This document shows positions 15,901-24,673 of a DNA stretch of 64,000 bases, one piece after another (position 1 is the first letter of the stretch; each line of letters starts with the position of its first letter). This stretch comes from Verrucomicrobiales bacterium. Lineage in GTDB: Bacteria > Verrucomicrobiota > Verrucomicrobiia > Verrucomicrobiales > DEV007. Below the pieces are notes generated by a model. It was not told where the DNA came from, did not search any database, and saw nothing but the letters and a program-made list of their open reading frames with translations. Position numbers and translations under genes: made by a program. The DNA lies in the NCBI GenBank assembly GCA_016795505.1, contig JAEUHH010000007.1:1-64000 (forward strand), in the 5' to 3' direction.

Positions 15901-16712
15901 ACGACTCTGCCCTGACTCTCACGGCCGGCGCCGTCCTGCTCTCGGTTTGGTTCGTCGCCGCCTGGCGTCTCGCGGTGCGGCTGGACAATTACGCCCTCGT
16001 CGATGTCGCCTGGGCGCTGGCTTTCGCTCCCGTGGCCACCCTCTATGCCGCTCTGGGCGACGGCTGGGGACCGCGCCGTCTGTTGATCGCCGCCCTCGTC
16101 GCCGCCTGGAGCCTGCGGCTTGGCCTCTATCTCTGGCGTCGCGTCGCCCGGCACCATCCGGCTGAGGATGCGCGCTACCGGGTGCTTCGCAGCCACTGGC
16201 AGGACCGCCTCGCGGCGAATTTCCTCGGCTTTTTCCTCGGCCAGGGGCTGCTGGTCTGGCTGCTGATGCTCCCCGTCTTCTGGATCGCGCGCCAGCCCGG
16301 AGCCGACTTTCATCCGCTGGAGATCGCCGGTTTCGCCCTGTGGTTTGTCGGACTCGCCGGCGAGGGTCTGGCCGACCGCCAACTCGCGCGCTTCAAGGTG
16401 GCTCATCGCGACGATCCCCAGGCCCTCTGCCAGGAAGGGCTCTGGGCCTGGTCGCGGCATCCCAACTACTTTTTCCAATCCCTACTCTGGTGGGGCCTCT
16501 TCCTCGCCGCCCTGCCCGCCCCGGGTGGCTGGAGCGCCATTCTCGCTCCTCTGGCGATGCTGTGGTTCCTGATCAAATTCACCGGCATTCCCCTGACCGA
16601 AGCCCTCGCCCTCGAAAAACGCGGCGACCGCTACCGGGACTACCAGCGTAACGTCAGTGCTTTCATCCCCTGGCCGAGAACCTCCCCGAGGGATGGCAAA
16701 ACAAACGCCTGA
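15897..16712 (+). CDS. DUF1295 / steroid 5-alpha-reductase-like membrane protein
   Basis: A 271-residue polytopic membrane protein. The C-terminal signature [20 protein letters not shown] and the end [23 protein letters not shown] are diagnostic for DUF1295 (steroid 5-alpha-reductase C-terminal fold), an NADPH-dependent double-bond reductase or isoprenyl-Cys methyltransferase-related fold. Start ATG 15897 overlaps the DUF2062 stop. In this operon it might reduce an acyl or isoprenoid double bond, which is inference. Confidence 0.88.
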   Translation: MNDSALTLTAGAVLLSVWFVAAWRLAVRLDNYALVDVAWALAFAPVATLYAALGDGWGPRRLLIAALVAAWSLRLGLYLWRRVARHHPAEDARYRVLRSHWQDRLAANFLGFFLGQGLLVWLLMLPVFWIARQPGADFHPLEIAGFALWFVGLAGEGLADRQLARFKVAHRDDPQALCQEGLWAWSRHPNYFFQSLLWWGLFLAALPAPGGWSAILAPLAMLWFLIKFTGIPLTEALALEKRGDRYRDYQRNVSAFIPWPRTSPRDGKTNA

Positions 16713-16743
16713 TCCCGACGCCACCCTGACCCAAGATTTTCCC

Positions 16744-17793
16744 ATGCCTTCCATCAATGACCTCCTCGCCCGCGGCGCCCTGCCCGATTCCGTGATCCGC
16801 TTTGGCATCCGCCGGCGGCTGGCCCAGACCCTGCGGGAGGTCGTCCATCCCACCGCCGAAGCCCAGCGCGCCGCCTTGATGAGCCACATCGCCGGCCTGA
16901 AGCAGAGCCCCGTCGCCATCCATACCGATGCGGCCAACGAGCAGCACTACGAGGTGCCAGCCGGCTTCTACCTCAAATGCCTGGGCCCTCGTCTCAAATA
17001 CAGCTCGGCGTGGTTCGACTCACCTGAAGACTCGCTGGCCGAGGCGGAGGAGAAAATGCTGCGTCTCACCTGCGAGCGCGCCGGGCTGGCCGACGGGCAG
17101 CACATCCTCGAGCTGGGCTGCGGCTGGGGTTCGCTTTCGCTCTGGATGGCCGAGCATTATCCGAAGGCCCGCATCACCGTGGTGTCGAATTCCGCCTCCC
17201 AAAAGGCCCACATCGACCGCGTCGCCGCCGAGCGCGGCTTTGGCAACCTCACCGTCCGCACCGCGAACATGATCACCTACGCCGGCGAGGGCGAGGGCGT
17301 CTTCGACCGGGTCGTGTCGGTCGAAATGTTCGAGCACATGAAAAATTACGAGGAATTGCTTCGCCGCGTCGCCGGCTGGCTGAAGCCGGGCGGCTCGCTC
17401 TTCGTCCACATCTTCACCCACCGCGTGGCGGCTTATCACTACGAAGCCAAGTCCGACGACGACTGGATGGCGAAGTATTTCTTCACCGGCGGCCAGATGC
17501 CCTCCGACGACCTGCTGCTCTACTTTCAGGACGACCTGCGCATCCGCGACCACTGGTGCGTCAGCGGCCGCCACTACCAGCTCACTTCGGAGTGCTGGCT
17601 GAAAAACATGGACGCGCACCGCGACGAGATCTTTCCGCTCCTCGAGAGCACCTACGGCCCTGCCGAGGCCCTCAAATGGTGGCACTACTGGCGCGTCTTC
17701 TTCATGGCCTGTGCCGAATTGTGGGGTTATCGTGGCGGCGAGGAGTGGATCGTCTCCCATTACCGATTCGAAAAGCCCCCCATCCTGCCATGA
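16744..17793 (+). CDS. Second CFA-like / coclaurine-N-methyltransferase-like SAM methyltransferase
   Basis: A 349-residue class-I methyltransferase related to CFA synthase but closer in motifs to the coclaurine N-methyltransferase-like branch. It has [40 protein letters not shown] (SAM site about 118-135), [16 protein letters not shown] and [23 protein letters not shown] 16744 is chosen (MPSINDLL); ATG 16693 would add 17 residues and overlap the previous gene. Its stop overlaps the next start (ATGA). Having two different CFA-family enzymes in one operon suggests sequential steps or different substrates. Confidence 0.9.
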   Translation: MPSINDLLARGALPDSVIRFGIRRRLAQTLREVVHPTAEAQRAALMSHIAGLKQSPVAIHTDAANEQHYEVPAGFYLKCLGPRLKYSSAWFDSPEDSLAEAEEKMLRLTCERAGLADGQHILELGCGWGSLSLWMAEHYPKARITVVSNSASQKAHIDRVAAERGFGNLTVRTANMITYAGEGEGVFDRVVSVEMFEHMKNYEELLRRVAGWLKPGGSLFVHIFTHRVAAYHYEAKSDDDWMAKYFFTGGQMPSDDLLLYFQDDLRIRDHWCVSGRHYQLTSECWLKNMDAHRDEIFPLLESTYGPAEALKWWHYWRVFFMACAELWGYRGGEEWIVSHYRFEKPPILP

Positions 17794-18566
17794 CACCCCA
17801 CGCCTGGATCCTGCCCCTGACCCTGTTGCTGTTCGCCCTGCGGCTCGACGCCGCCCGCGGGAACGAGGCCGCCGTCGCACTCATCATCCGCGGCGATGCC
17901 CTCGACGCCCAGTTGCAAACCGCCGGGGCCCTCGACGCCTATCTCGAAGCCGAGAAACTCCAGCCCGACAATCCCGAACTGCTGATCAAGATCGCCAAAC
18001 AGTATGGCGAGTCGATGGTCGATCTCGCCGACGAGGACCGCCGCCGCGCCGCCGGAGAAAAGGCTCTCGCGTATGCCCAGCGCGCGCTGACACTCGCTCC
18101 CGATCTGGCCGACGCCCATCTCGCCGTGGCGATCTGCTACGGTCGCCTGCTGGATCTGGTTCCCGCCCGGCAAAAAGTCGAGTATTCGCGTCAGGTGAAG
18201 ATCCACACCGAAAAGGCCATCGCCCTCGACGAGCGCTCCGACTATGCCTGGCACATGCTGGGCCGCTGGCATCGGGCCGTGGCCGACACGGGTGCCTTGC
18301 TCAAAGGCATCGTCAAGGTGGTCTATGGCGGCCTTCCCGATGCCTCGCACGAGGATGCCGCGGCTGCTTTTGAAAAGGCAATCGCCCTGAAGCCCGACCG
18401 CGTCGCCCACCATATCGAACTGGGACTCACCTACGCCGAGATGAATCGAAAAGCTAACGCCAAACAGGCATTGGAACGCGGTCTGGCCCTGCCGTCGAAA
18501 GAGCGGGACGATCCCGGCACCAAAGCTCGCGGCAAAGAAGCCCTCGCCGATCTGGCGAAGGAATAA
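17790..18566 (+). CDS. Secreted TPR protein resembling regulator of microtubule dynamics (RMD) family
   Basis: A 258-residue protein with an N-terminal signal peptide ([19 protein letters not shown]) and TPR-type helices. The segment [20 protein letters not shown] followed by [20 protein letters not shown] is the pattern of RMDN/RMD1-like TPR proteins, also found in bacteria. Its role in a lipid operon is unknown; it may scaffold envelope enzymes. ATGA overlap couples it to the methyltransferase gene. It ends 9 bp from a convergent gene. Confidence 0.85.
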   Translation: MTPHAWILPLTLLLFALRLDAARGNEAAVALIIRGDALDAQLQTAGALDAYLEAEKLQPDNPELLIKIAKQYGESMVDLADEDRRRAAGEKALAYAQRALTLAPDLADAHLAVAICYGRLLDLVPARQKVEYSRQVKIHTEKAIALDERSDYAWHMLGRWHRAVADTGALLKGIVKVVYGGLPDASHEDAAAAFEKAIALKPDRVAHHIELGLTYAEMNRKANAKQALERGLALPSKERDDPGTKARGKEALADLAKE

Positions 18567-18575
18567 AGCACCGCT

Positions 18576-19196
18576 TTACAGCCGACCCTTGACCCAGCGA
18601 ACCTGGGGACCGACCACCGGGATATGTTCGAAGATCCCTCGCGACGCATCCCAGAAATCCTGATGCAGCACGACGCGACCTTCGGCGTCGAATCGGAGCT
18701 GCGACATGCCGATCGTCCGGATCGGCTCACCGCCGGCCAGCTTTTTGCCCCGATAGACCATTTCCCAGCGCACATACCAGGTGCCGTCGGCGGACCGCAG
18801 GGTGTCGTGGTACTCGACCGTGCCGCTGTGGAGCAGTTTCGCCGTCTCCAGCAGGTATTCCTCCACCGCCTCGCCGCTGCGCAGCGTCTTGAGTGTGTCG
18901 TTGAAGAAAGTCTCGTCCGCATAGACCCGGCTGGCGCGACCGCGGATGTTTTCTTCGGTCAGATTCGAAAGCAGGCCCTTCCAGGCTTCCAGTCCGCGCT
19001 GTTCAGCCTCCGGAGTGGGCGTCGAAACGGTCCGCGCCAGCGCCGCGCGATAGTCTTCGATGGGAGCGTCGTTCATGGTCGTGGATGAGGTGGCACAGCC
19101 CGCCGCGAACAGCCCCAGCAACAGCGGCGAGACGATCAAGCCGGCACCAAAGGCGAGTAGCGAGCGGGATTTTTCCTTCATGGCGGGAGTCGGCAT
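18576..19196 (-). CDS. NTF2-like (SnoaL-type) lipoprotein
   Basis: A 206-residue protein with a lipobox-type signal (LLGLFAAGCATSS) and a C-terminal NTF2-like domain (YADETFFNDTLKTLRSGEAVEEYLL; TWYVRWEMVYRGKK; MSQLRFDAEGRVVLHQDFWD). NTF2-like proteins accompany COG2907/DUF1365/CFA clusters in other bacteria, so it probably belongs functionally to the lipid operon although it is convergent to it. The start may be residue 1 or the Met at residue 6. Confidence 0.83.
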   Translation of the reverse strand: MPTPAMKEKSRSLLAFGAGLIVSPLLLGLFAAGCATSSTTMNDAPIEDYRAALARTVSTPTPEAEQRGLEAWKGLLSNLTEENIRGRASRVYADETFFNDTLKTLRSGEAVEEYLLETAKLLHSGTVEYHDTLRSADGTWYVRWEMVYRGKKLAGGEPIRTIGMSQLRFDAEGRVVLHQDFWDASRGIFEHIPVVGPQVRWVKGRL

Positions 19197-19397
19197 TGGC
19201 CGACCACCAGTCTACGCCCCTCATGGCGGCTCTGAACGCCCTTTTCGCGAAAATCTCTCCCGTTGGGCCATTTCCATCACCGCGTCGCCCACTTCCCGCC
19301 AAAAACCTGCCATTTCCCTCACGAGGCTCGGCCCAAAATGGCCCATTTTACCAATTTTGCCCCATTTTTAACTTCCAAATCGATTCAAAAGGCGAAT

Positions 19398-19433
19398 CTT
19401 TCGCGTAAAACACGCATTTTTTATTTGCGAAAG
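19398..19433 (+). promoter_or_regulatory. Inverted-repeat leader upstream of ilvB
   Basis: The arms CTTTCGC (19398-19404) and GCGAAAG (19427-19433) enclose a smaller GCGT/ACGC hairpin followed directly by TTTTTT. Two alternative pairings are possible, as in an attenuator, about 55 bp before the ilvB start. No leader peptide rich in branched-chain residues was found, so regulation is speculative. Confidence 0.25.
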
Positions 19434-19487
19434 CCAGATGAGAGCCGATTTTTGTGTCGAAACCTTCAATTTTTCCCCATCACCACC

Positions 19488-21218
19488 ATGGCCAAGGAAC
19501 AACTCGACGGCGCCCAGGCGCTCATCAAGACGCTCGATGAACTCGGCATCGAATACATTTTCGGCTATTCCGGCGGAGCCGCCCTGCCGATTTTTGACGC
19601 CTTGGAGACCGTCAAAACGAACATCAAGTTCGTCCTGACCCGCCACGAACAAGGCGCGACCCACATGGCTGACGGCTATGCCCGCGCCACCGGCAAGCCC
19701 GCCGTGGTGCTGGTGACGTCCGGCCCCGGAGCCGGCAACACCATCACCGGTATCATGACCGCGCAGATGGACTCGGTGCCGATGATCATCATCACCGGCC
19801 AGCAGGTCACCTGGATGCTGGGTAAGGACGCCTTTCAGGAAGCCGACATCTTCGGCATCACCATCCCGGTGGTGAAGCACAACTATCTGGTGCGCAACAC
19901 CAACGACCTGCCCCGCATCGCCCGCGAGGCCTACCACATCGCCACCACCGGTCGTCCCGGCCCGGTGCTGATCGACGTGCCGAAGAATGTGAGCCAGTCG
20001 CCCTTCACCGGCGATCTCGACAGCGAGATCGACCTGCCCGGCTATCATCCCGAAGCCGGCTTCGACTTTGACGAGGAGGCGGTCGAGCAGGCCGCCCGGC
20101 TTATCGCCCTGTCGAAGCGGCCCGTCATCCTCGCCGGTCATGGCGCCATGATCGCCGGTGCCGAGAAGGAACTGATGCACCTCGCCACCACGCTCGGCTG
20201 CCCCGTGACCAATACCCTGCTGGGCAAGGGCGTCTTCCCCGAGACCCATGCGCTCTCCCTGGGCATGCTCGGCATGCACGGCACCGCCTACGCCAACAAG
20301 GCCATGTGCGAGTGCGACCTGATCCTCAACGTGGGCTCGCGCTTTGACGACCGCATCATCGGCCAGGCGGACAAGTTCGGCGCCAATGCCAAGATCATCC
20401 ACATCGACATCGACCCGTCGGAGATGAACAAGATGATCCGCCCCGATGTCCAGATCGTCGGCGACGCCAAGGCGGTGCTGAAATCGCTCAACCAACACAT
20501 CAAGCCCCTGCCCACCGCCGATTGGCTGGAGCATCTCGACGGCTACAAGAAGAAGTTCCCGCTTTCCTACAAGAAACAGGGCGGCCTGCGCATGCAGCAG
20601 GTGCTCGACGAACTCTTCGAAGTCACCGAGGGCAAGGCCATCGTCACCACCGACGTGGGCCAGCACCAGATGTGGGCGGCCCAGTTCTACCGCAACGACG
20701 AAAGCTGGAAGTGGATCAGTTCGGGCGGCGCCGGCACCATGGGCTTCGGCTTCCCCGCCGCCATCGGTGCCCAGTTCGCCTGTCCCGACGACATCGTCGT
20801 GGCCGTGGTCGGCGACGGTGGCTTCCAGATGACCCTCTGCGAGTTGGCCACCGCCGTCATCAACAAGCTTCCCGTCATCATCCTGGTGCTGAACAACCAC
20901 TACCTCGGCATGGTGCGCCAGTGGCAGGAGCTCTTCTTCGACAACCGCGAAAGCGGCGTCGATCTCGATGGCAATCCCGACTTCGCCAAGCTGGCCGAAG
21001 CCTACGGCGCCACCGGCCTGACGGTGAAACGCCCCGCCGATGTGCGCAAGCGCCTCGAAGAAGCCCTCGAACTTCGCAAGAACGGCCCCGTGCTGATCAA
21101 TGCCGAGTGCATCAAGACGGAAAACGTCTTCCCCATGATCCCCGCCGGCGCCGCCCTCGAGGACATGCTCATCGAGCCCCCGAAGTACAAGATGGAGAAG
21201 CCCGTGGGTTCCACCTGA
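19488..21218 (+). CDS. ilvB: Acetolactate synthase large subunit, biosynthetic
   Basis: A 576-residue ThDP-dependent enzyme that condenses pyruvate to acetolactate or acetohydroxybutyrate, the first common step of Val/Leu/Ile synthesis. The N-terminal Pyr domain has IFGYSGGAALPIFDAL and the catalytic-Glu segment RHEQGATHMADGYARATG. The ThDP-binding motif GDGGFQMTLCELATAV...NN is in the C-terminal domain, and NNHYLGMVRQWQELFF is typical. ATG 19488 is chosen because an in-frame extension to 19263 lacks family residues. The small-subunit gene follows after about 145 bp that hold a heptamer array. Confidence 0.96.
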   Translation: MAKEQLDGAQALIKTLDELGIEYIFGYSGGAALPIFDALETVKTNIKFVLTRHEQGATHMADGYARATGKPAVVLVTSGPGAGNTITGIMTAQMDSVPMIIITGQQVTWMLGKDAFQEADIFGITIPVVKHNYLVRNTNDLPRIAREAYHIATTGRPGPVLIDVPKNVSQSPFTGDLDSEIDLPGYHPEAGFDFDEEAVEQAARLIALSKRPVILAGHGAMIAGAEKELMHLATTLGCPVTNTLLGKGVFPETHALSLGMLGMHGTAYANKAMCECDLILNVGSRFDDRIIGQADKFGANAKIIHIDIDPSEMNKMIRPDVQIVGDAKAVLKSLNQHIKPLPTADWLEHLDGYKKKFPLSYKKQGGLRMQQVLDELFEVTEGKAIVTTDVGQHQMWAAQFYRNDESWKWISSGGAGTMGFGFPAAIGAQFACPDDIVVAVVGDGGFQMTLCELATAVINKLPVIILVLNNHYLGMVRQWQELFFDNRESGVDLDGNPDFAKLAEAYGATGLTVKRPADVRKRLEEALELRKNGPVLINAECIKTENVFPMIPAGAALEDMLIEPPKYKMEKPVGST

Positions 21219-21306
21219 GGTTTTGACCTACGCATTCAGCGGTCAGTTTTCGGTCGGCAGCAAGTCTGCCGACCACACCTCATCACTTCTTCGAAAGACT
21301 GATCAC

Positions 21307-21348
21307 TTTTCACTCTTCACTTTTCACTTTTCACTTTTCACTTTTCAC
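21307..21348. repeat. 7-bp tandem repeat TTTTCAC between ilvB and ilvN
   Basis: Six heptamers (TTTTCAC, one TCTTCAC) end 15 bp before the ilvN start codon, where a ribosome-binding site would be expected. Slippage would change leader length by 7 nt without affecting frame. The same heptamer family occurs at 4402. Confidence 0.85.
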
Positions 21349-21363
21349 TCCCCCAGACCCGTC

Positions 21364-21909
21364 ATGTCCCGCACCATCACCACTACTGACCAAAAGCCCA
21401 AGCCGCGGCCCGATATCGTGGGCGGTCACACGCTCTCCATGTTTGTGAACAACCAGCCCGGCGTGCTGATGCGCATCTGCCAGGTCTTTGCCCGCCGCGC
21501 CTACAATATCGACTCGCTCGTCGTGTCCCAGGGGCGCGACCCGCGCTTTTCCCGGCTCACCCTGGGCATCTCGGGCGATCCCGCCGGACTCGACCAGATC
21601 ATCAAACAGTGCGAGAAGCTCATCGACGTCATCCACTGCACCGAGCACACCCCCGCCGATGCCGTGGTGCGCGACATGGTGCTGGTGAAACTGCGCGTCA
21701 TCGGCGGTGAAAAGCGCACCGAGGTGCTCCAGATCATCGAGCATTTCGGCGGCAAGACCGTGGACCTCTCCGAGACCTCCATGATCGCCCGCATTGAGGG
21801 CGACTCTGAGAAAGTCGATGCCGCCATCCGCCTCCTGTCCGGCTACGACATCATCGAGACGGTCCGCACCGGCAAGGTCGTCATGGCCCGCGGCGAACAG
21901 CCGACCTGA
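21364..21909 (+). CDS. ilvN: Acetolactate synthase small (regulatory) subunit
   Basis: A 181-residue regulatory subunit. It has an N-terminal ACT domain (LSMFVNNQPGVLMRICQVFARRAYNIDSL) and a C-terminal ALS_ss_C domain (VRDMVLVKLRVIGGEKRTEVLQI; VDLSETSMIARIEGD). It binds IlvB and confers valine feedback. Start ATG 21364 (MSRTITTTDQ) is the first in-frame ATG after the heptamer array. It lies downstream of ilvB on the same strand, so the two form an operon. Confidence 0.95.
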   Translation: MSRTITTTDQKPKPRPDIVGGHTLSMFVNNQPGVLMRICQVFARRAYNIDSLVVSQGRDPRFSRLTLGISGDPAGLDQIIKQCEKLIDVIHCTEHTPADAVVRDMVLVKLRVIGGEKRTEVLQIIEHFGGKTVDLSETSMIARIEGDSEKVDAAIRLLSGYDIIETVRTGKVVMARGEQPT

Positions 21910-22035
21910 TCGCGCGGCCGACTTCCCGGCTGCCGGAAAGATCCCCTCCGTGGTGCCTCGACCGCGCGTTCGCGCATCGATGACACCGTGCTTTCCGGCT
22001 TGCGGTGCGGTCGGTGACCCGGCATCATCGACGGC

Positions 22036-23451
22036 ATGAAAACGGCCGCCGCCCGCCGGCTCCATCCCGTCGCGATCGCGATCCTTGCCACCTTGTTCGC
22101 CTTCGGCTCCGGCCGCGCCGACGAGAGGCCGAACATTGTCTTCATCATCGCTGACGATCTCGGCTGGGCCGATGTCGCCTTTCACGGCGGCACTATGCCC
22201 ACTCCGCATCTCGACCGCCTGCGGGCCGAGGGGGCCGAGCTCACCCGGCACTACGTGGCCCCGGTGTGCACCCCGACTCGCGCCGCCCTGATGACCGGGC
22301 GTTTCTGGAGCCGCTTCGGCGTCACCAGCCCGCAAAACGAGCGCGCCCTGCCCGCCGACACCGTCACCCTGCCCCGCGCCCTCCAGACTGCCGGCTATGA
22401 CACCTGCCTCACCGGCAAATGGCACCTCGGCTCCCGGCCCGAGTGGGGGCCGAACCACTACGGCTTCGACCACAGCTACGGCTCCCTCGCCGGCGGCGTC
22501 GGCCCCTATGACCACTTTTACAAAAAAGGCCCCTACAGCACCACCTGGCACCGGAATGGCACCCTCATCACCGAGACCGGCCACGTCACCGACCTCATCG
22601 CCGACGAGGCCGTCCGCTGGATCGAAGAACGGCCCGCCGCCGGCACACCCTACTTCCTCTACGTCCCCTTCACCGCCGTCCACCTGCCGGTGAAAGAGCC
22701 CCAGGCTTACCTCGACCGGGTGCCGCCCACCATCGTCGGCGATGTGCCCCGCCACTACGCCGCCTGCATCGCCCACCTCGACGAGGCCGTCGGTCGCATC
22801 GTCGACGCCGTCGATCGCAAGGGGCACCGCGAGCGCACCCTCATCGTTTTCACCAGCGACAACGGCGGCAGCACCGCGGAAAATAACGACACCAAATACC
22901 CCGCCGACGACTATCCCCAGGGCGCCCTGACCGGCAGCAACCGGCCCCTCCGCGGCAAAAAAGGCGACCTCTACGAGGGCGGCATCCGCGTGCCCACCCT
23001 CGCCCGCTGGCCCGGCCGCATCCGGCCCGGCTCCACCATCGGCTACCCGGCCCACATCAGCGACTGGATGCCCACCTTCTGCTCCCTGGCCGGCTACCAG
23101 CCGGACCACGACCTGAAATGGGACGGCATCGATCTGACCATCGACCTCACCGGTAGTCCCGCCTGCCACAGTCTTCGGCTGATCTACTCCGTCGCCCCCG
23201 GCTTCCGATCCCGCGCCCTCATCGCCGGCGACTCCAAGCTCATCGTCCACGGCCCCGTGCCCGGTCTCGATCCCAAAGCCGACCCGAACGCTCCCCTCCG
23301 CGCCGAACTCTACGATCTCGCCGCCGATCCCGGCGAGACCAACGACCTCGCCACTCAGAATCGGCCCCATCTCGACGAGATGCTGGAGCGCCTCCGCACC
23401 GCCGCCCAAGCCGACCGCGACGCCGTCGCTCCGCGCGAAAAACAGCCCTGA
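22036..23451 (+). CDS. Secreted S1-family sulfatase (arylsulfatase type)
   Basis: A 471-residue sulfatase. A signal peptide (MKTAAARRLHPVAIAILATL... up to about 28) precedes NIVFIIADDLGWADVAF, whose Asp pair binds calcium. The formylglycine motif CTPTR starts at Cys78 in VCTPTRAALMTG. CLTGKWHLGS, FTSDNGG and the C-terminal LYDLAADPGETNDLA are all family signatures. The Cys-type motif requires conversion to formylglycine; no maturation enzyme is in the window. It probably removes sulfate from carbohydrate. It ends next to a repeat and a convergent Fe-S gene. Confidence 0.93.
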   Translation: MKTAAARRLHPVAIAILATLFAFGSGRADERPNIVFIIADDLGWADVAFHGGTMPTPHLDRLRAEGAELTRHYVAPVCTPTRAALMTGRFWSRFGVTSPQNERALPADTVTLPRALQTAGYDTCLTGKWHLGSRPEWGPNHYGFDHSYGSLAGGVGPYDHFYKKGPYSTTWHRNGTLITETGHVTDLIADEAVRWIEERPAAGTPYFLYVPFTAVHLPVKEPQAYLDRVPPTIVGDVPRHYAACIAHLDEAVGRIVDAVDRKGHRERTLIVFTSDNGGSTAENNDTKYPADDYPQGALTGSNRPLRGKKGDLYEGGIRVPTLARWPGRIRPGSTIGYPAHISDWMPTFCSLAGYQPDHDLKWDGIDLTIDLTGSPACHSLRLIYSVAPGFRSRALIAGDSKLIVHGPVPGLDPKADPNAPLRAELYDLAADPGETNDLATQNRPHLDEMLERLRTAAQADRDAVAPREKQP

Positions 23452-23465
23452 TCGTCTTTGCCCGT

Positions 23466-23515
23466 TTCCGATCAAACAGGGTCTGATCGCCGATCAAACA
23501 GGGTCTGATCAGAAT
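23466..23515 (+). repeat. Two-core ACAGGGT repeat, copy R3 (canonical)
   Basis: Two exact copies of GATCAAACAGGGTCTGATC, 22 bp apart, lie between the convergent sulfatase and sufT genes. Each unit has GATCA/TGATC dyad ends. This is the cleanest copy and best defines the unit. Confidence 0.9.
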
Positions 23516-23542
23516 CGTCAGGCCACCCGGCGGGCGCTGAAA

Positions 23543-24097
23543 TCAGACCATGCCGAGCTTCATCCGCCCCTCCTCGGAGATCATGTCCTGATTCCACGGC
23601 GGATCCCACACCAGATCGACCTGGGCATGGGAGATCGGGCCCAGATTCATGATTTTCGACTGCGCATCGGCCGCGATGGTCGGCCCCATGCCGCAACCGG
23701 GAGCAGTGAGCGTCATCTTCACGTTCACCGTGGTCTCGCCCTCCTCTTCCTTGACCGTGCAATCGTACACCAGTCCGAGATCGACGATATTCACCGGGAT
23801 CTCGGGGTCATAGACCATCTTGAGCTGTTCCCACACCGCTTTCTCCAGATCACCGGCTTCGATGGCCTGCTGGGCGGCGCTTTTCTTGTCTTTTTCCGCA
23901 TCGAGATCGATGCCGAGCGCGTCAGCGTTGTCCTTCGAGATCCGCGCGAGCCCGGCCTGGGTGGCGATGGTGTAGGTGCCGCCGAGGGCCTGCGTGATCA
24001 TCACCCGCGTGCCGGCCGGGAGCGAGATCAGGTTGCCGCTGGGGATCTGGATGGCTTCGACCTCGCGGTTCAGTTCGATTTCTTCGTGGGTTCTCAT
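23543..24097 (-). CDS. sufT: Putative Fe-S cluster assembly protein SufT (MIP18/DUF59)
   Basis: A 184-residue protein of the SufT type. The N-terminal half (ITQALGGTYTIATQAGLARI) is the SufT-specific extension. The C-terminal DUF59/MIP18 domain has YDPEIPVNIVDLGLVYDC, MTLTAPGCGMGPTIAADA and VDLVWDPPWNQDMISEEGR. It helps iron-sulfur maturation. The scaffold gene lies just upstream on the same strand, supporting a small Fe-S assembly operon. Confidence 0.92.
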   Translation of the reverse strand: MRTHEEIELNREVEAIQIPSGNLISLPAGTRVMITQALGGTYTIATQAGLARISKDNADALGIDLDAEKDKKSAAQQAIEAGDLEKAVWEQLKMVYDPEIPVNIVDLGLVYDCTVKEEEGETTVNVKMTLTAPGCGMGPTIAADAQSKIMNLGPISHAQVDLVWDPPWNQDMISEEGRMKLGMV

Positions 24098-24133
24098 GGG
24101 AAAATGGGGCTGAATGGATGAAATGGCGACGTG

Positions 24134-24646
24134 TCAGGCGCCGGCGTCGTCGAGTTTGACGATCTTGAGCTTTCCGCCTGACGGCGCCGGACCGGAAAGC
24201 CGGCCCAACAGGGTCTGTCCGGCGGGGGAAGACGGTGGCTCCGCGGCGGCCGGAGTCTCGCCGGCGGCTTCCTCCTCAAGCGCCTGTCGCAGGGCGCCTT
24301 CGACCATCTGGCCGCAGTGAATCTTCATCGGCGGGAGCGGCCCCAGCGGCCGGGCCAGATCGCCTGCGTCGAGTTTCAGGGCTTCCTCGACCGTCTTGCC
24401 GGCGAGCAGCTCCGTGGCCACGCTCGCCACGGCGATGGCCGTCTGGCAGCCAAAGCTCTGAAAGGAGGCCCGGTCGATGACCTTGCGACCGTCCTTTTCC
24501 TTGAATTTCAGCCACATCCGCAGCATGTCGCCGCAGTCGGGGCTGCCGACGGTGCCCACGGCGTCGGCGTCGGCCATCTCGCCCATGTTGCGGGGGTTGG
24601 CGATGGCTTCGCGGATGCGCTCTTCGGTGCTGTGGTCGGCAGTCAT
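24134..24646 (-). CDS. Iron-sulfur cluster assembly scaffold protein (NifU/IscU N-terminal type)
   Basis: A 170-residue scaffold. Three ligand cysteines are visible in SPDCGDMLRMWL, SFGCQTAIAVAS and MKIHCGQMVEGALRQAL. The region after residue 135 is a low-complexity Ala/Pro/Gly tail not needed by the family. The tail includes SPAGQTLLGRLSG, encoded where the DNA shares AACAGGGTCTG with the dispersed repeat, so the tail may come from a captured, decayed repeat. It is expressed with sufT and the rhodanese-like gene. Confidence 0.9.
   Translation of the reverse strand: MTADHSTEERIREAIANPRNMGEMADADAVGTVGSPDCGDMLRMWLKFKEKDGRKVIDRASFQSFGCQTAIAVASVATELLAGKTVEEALKLDAGDLARPLGPLPPMKIHCGQMVEGALRQALEEEAAGETPAAAEPPSSPAGQTLLGRLSGPAPSGGKLKIVKLDDAGA
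24199..24225 (+). repeat. Possible degenerate single repeat unit in scaffold gene tail
   Basis: The segment shares the 11-bp core AACAGGGTCTG with copies R3 and R5 and has GCC/GGC flanks. Only one core is present and the GATC ends are lost, so assignment to the family is tentative. It is read in a different frame from that used in copies R2 and R5. Confidence 0.35.
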
Positions 24647-24673
24647 GGGGTGGATCTGGGAAAAAAGCTCAGA

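Noticed and set aside
21331-23475. 714-residue ORF antisense to ilvN and the sulfatase
   Set aside because: Shadow of the GC-rich genes; sulfatase signatures are on the plus strand.
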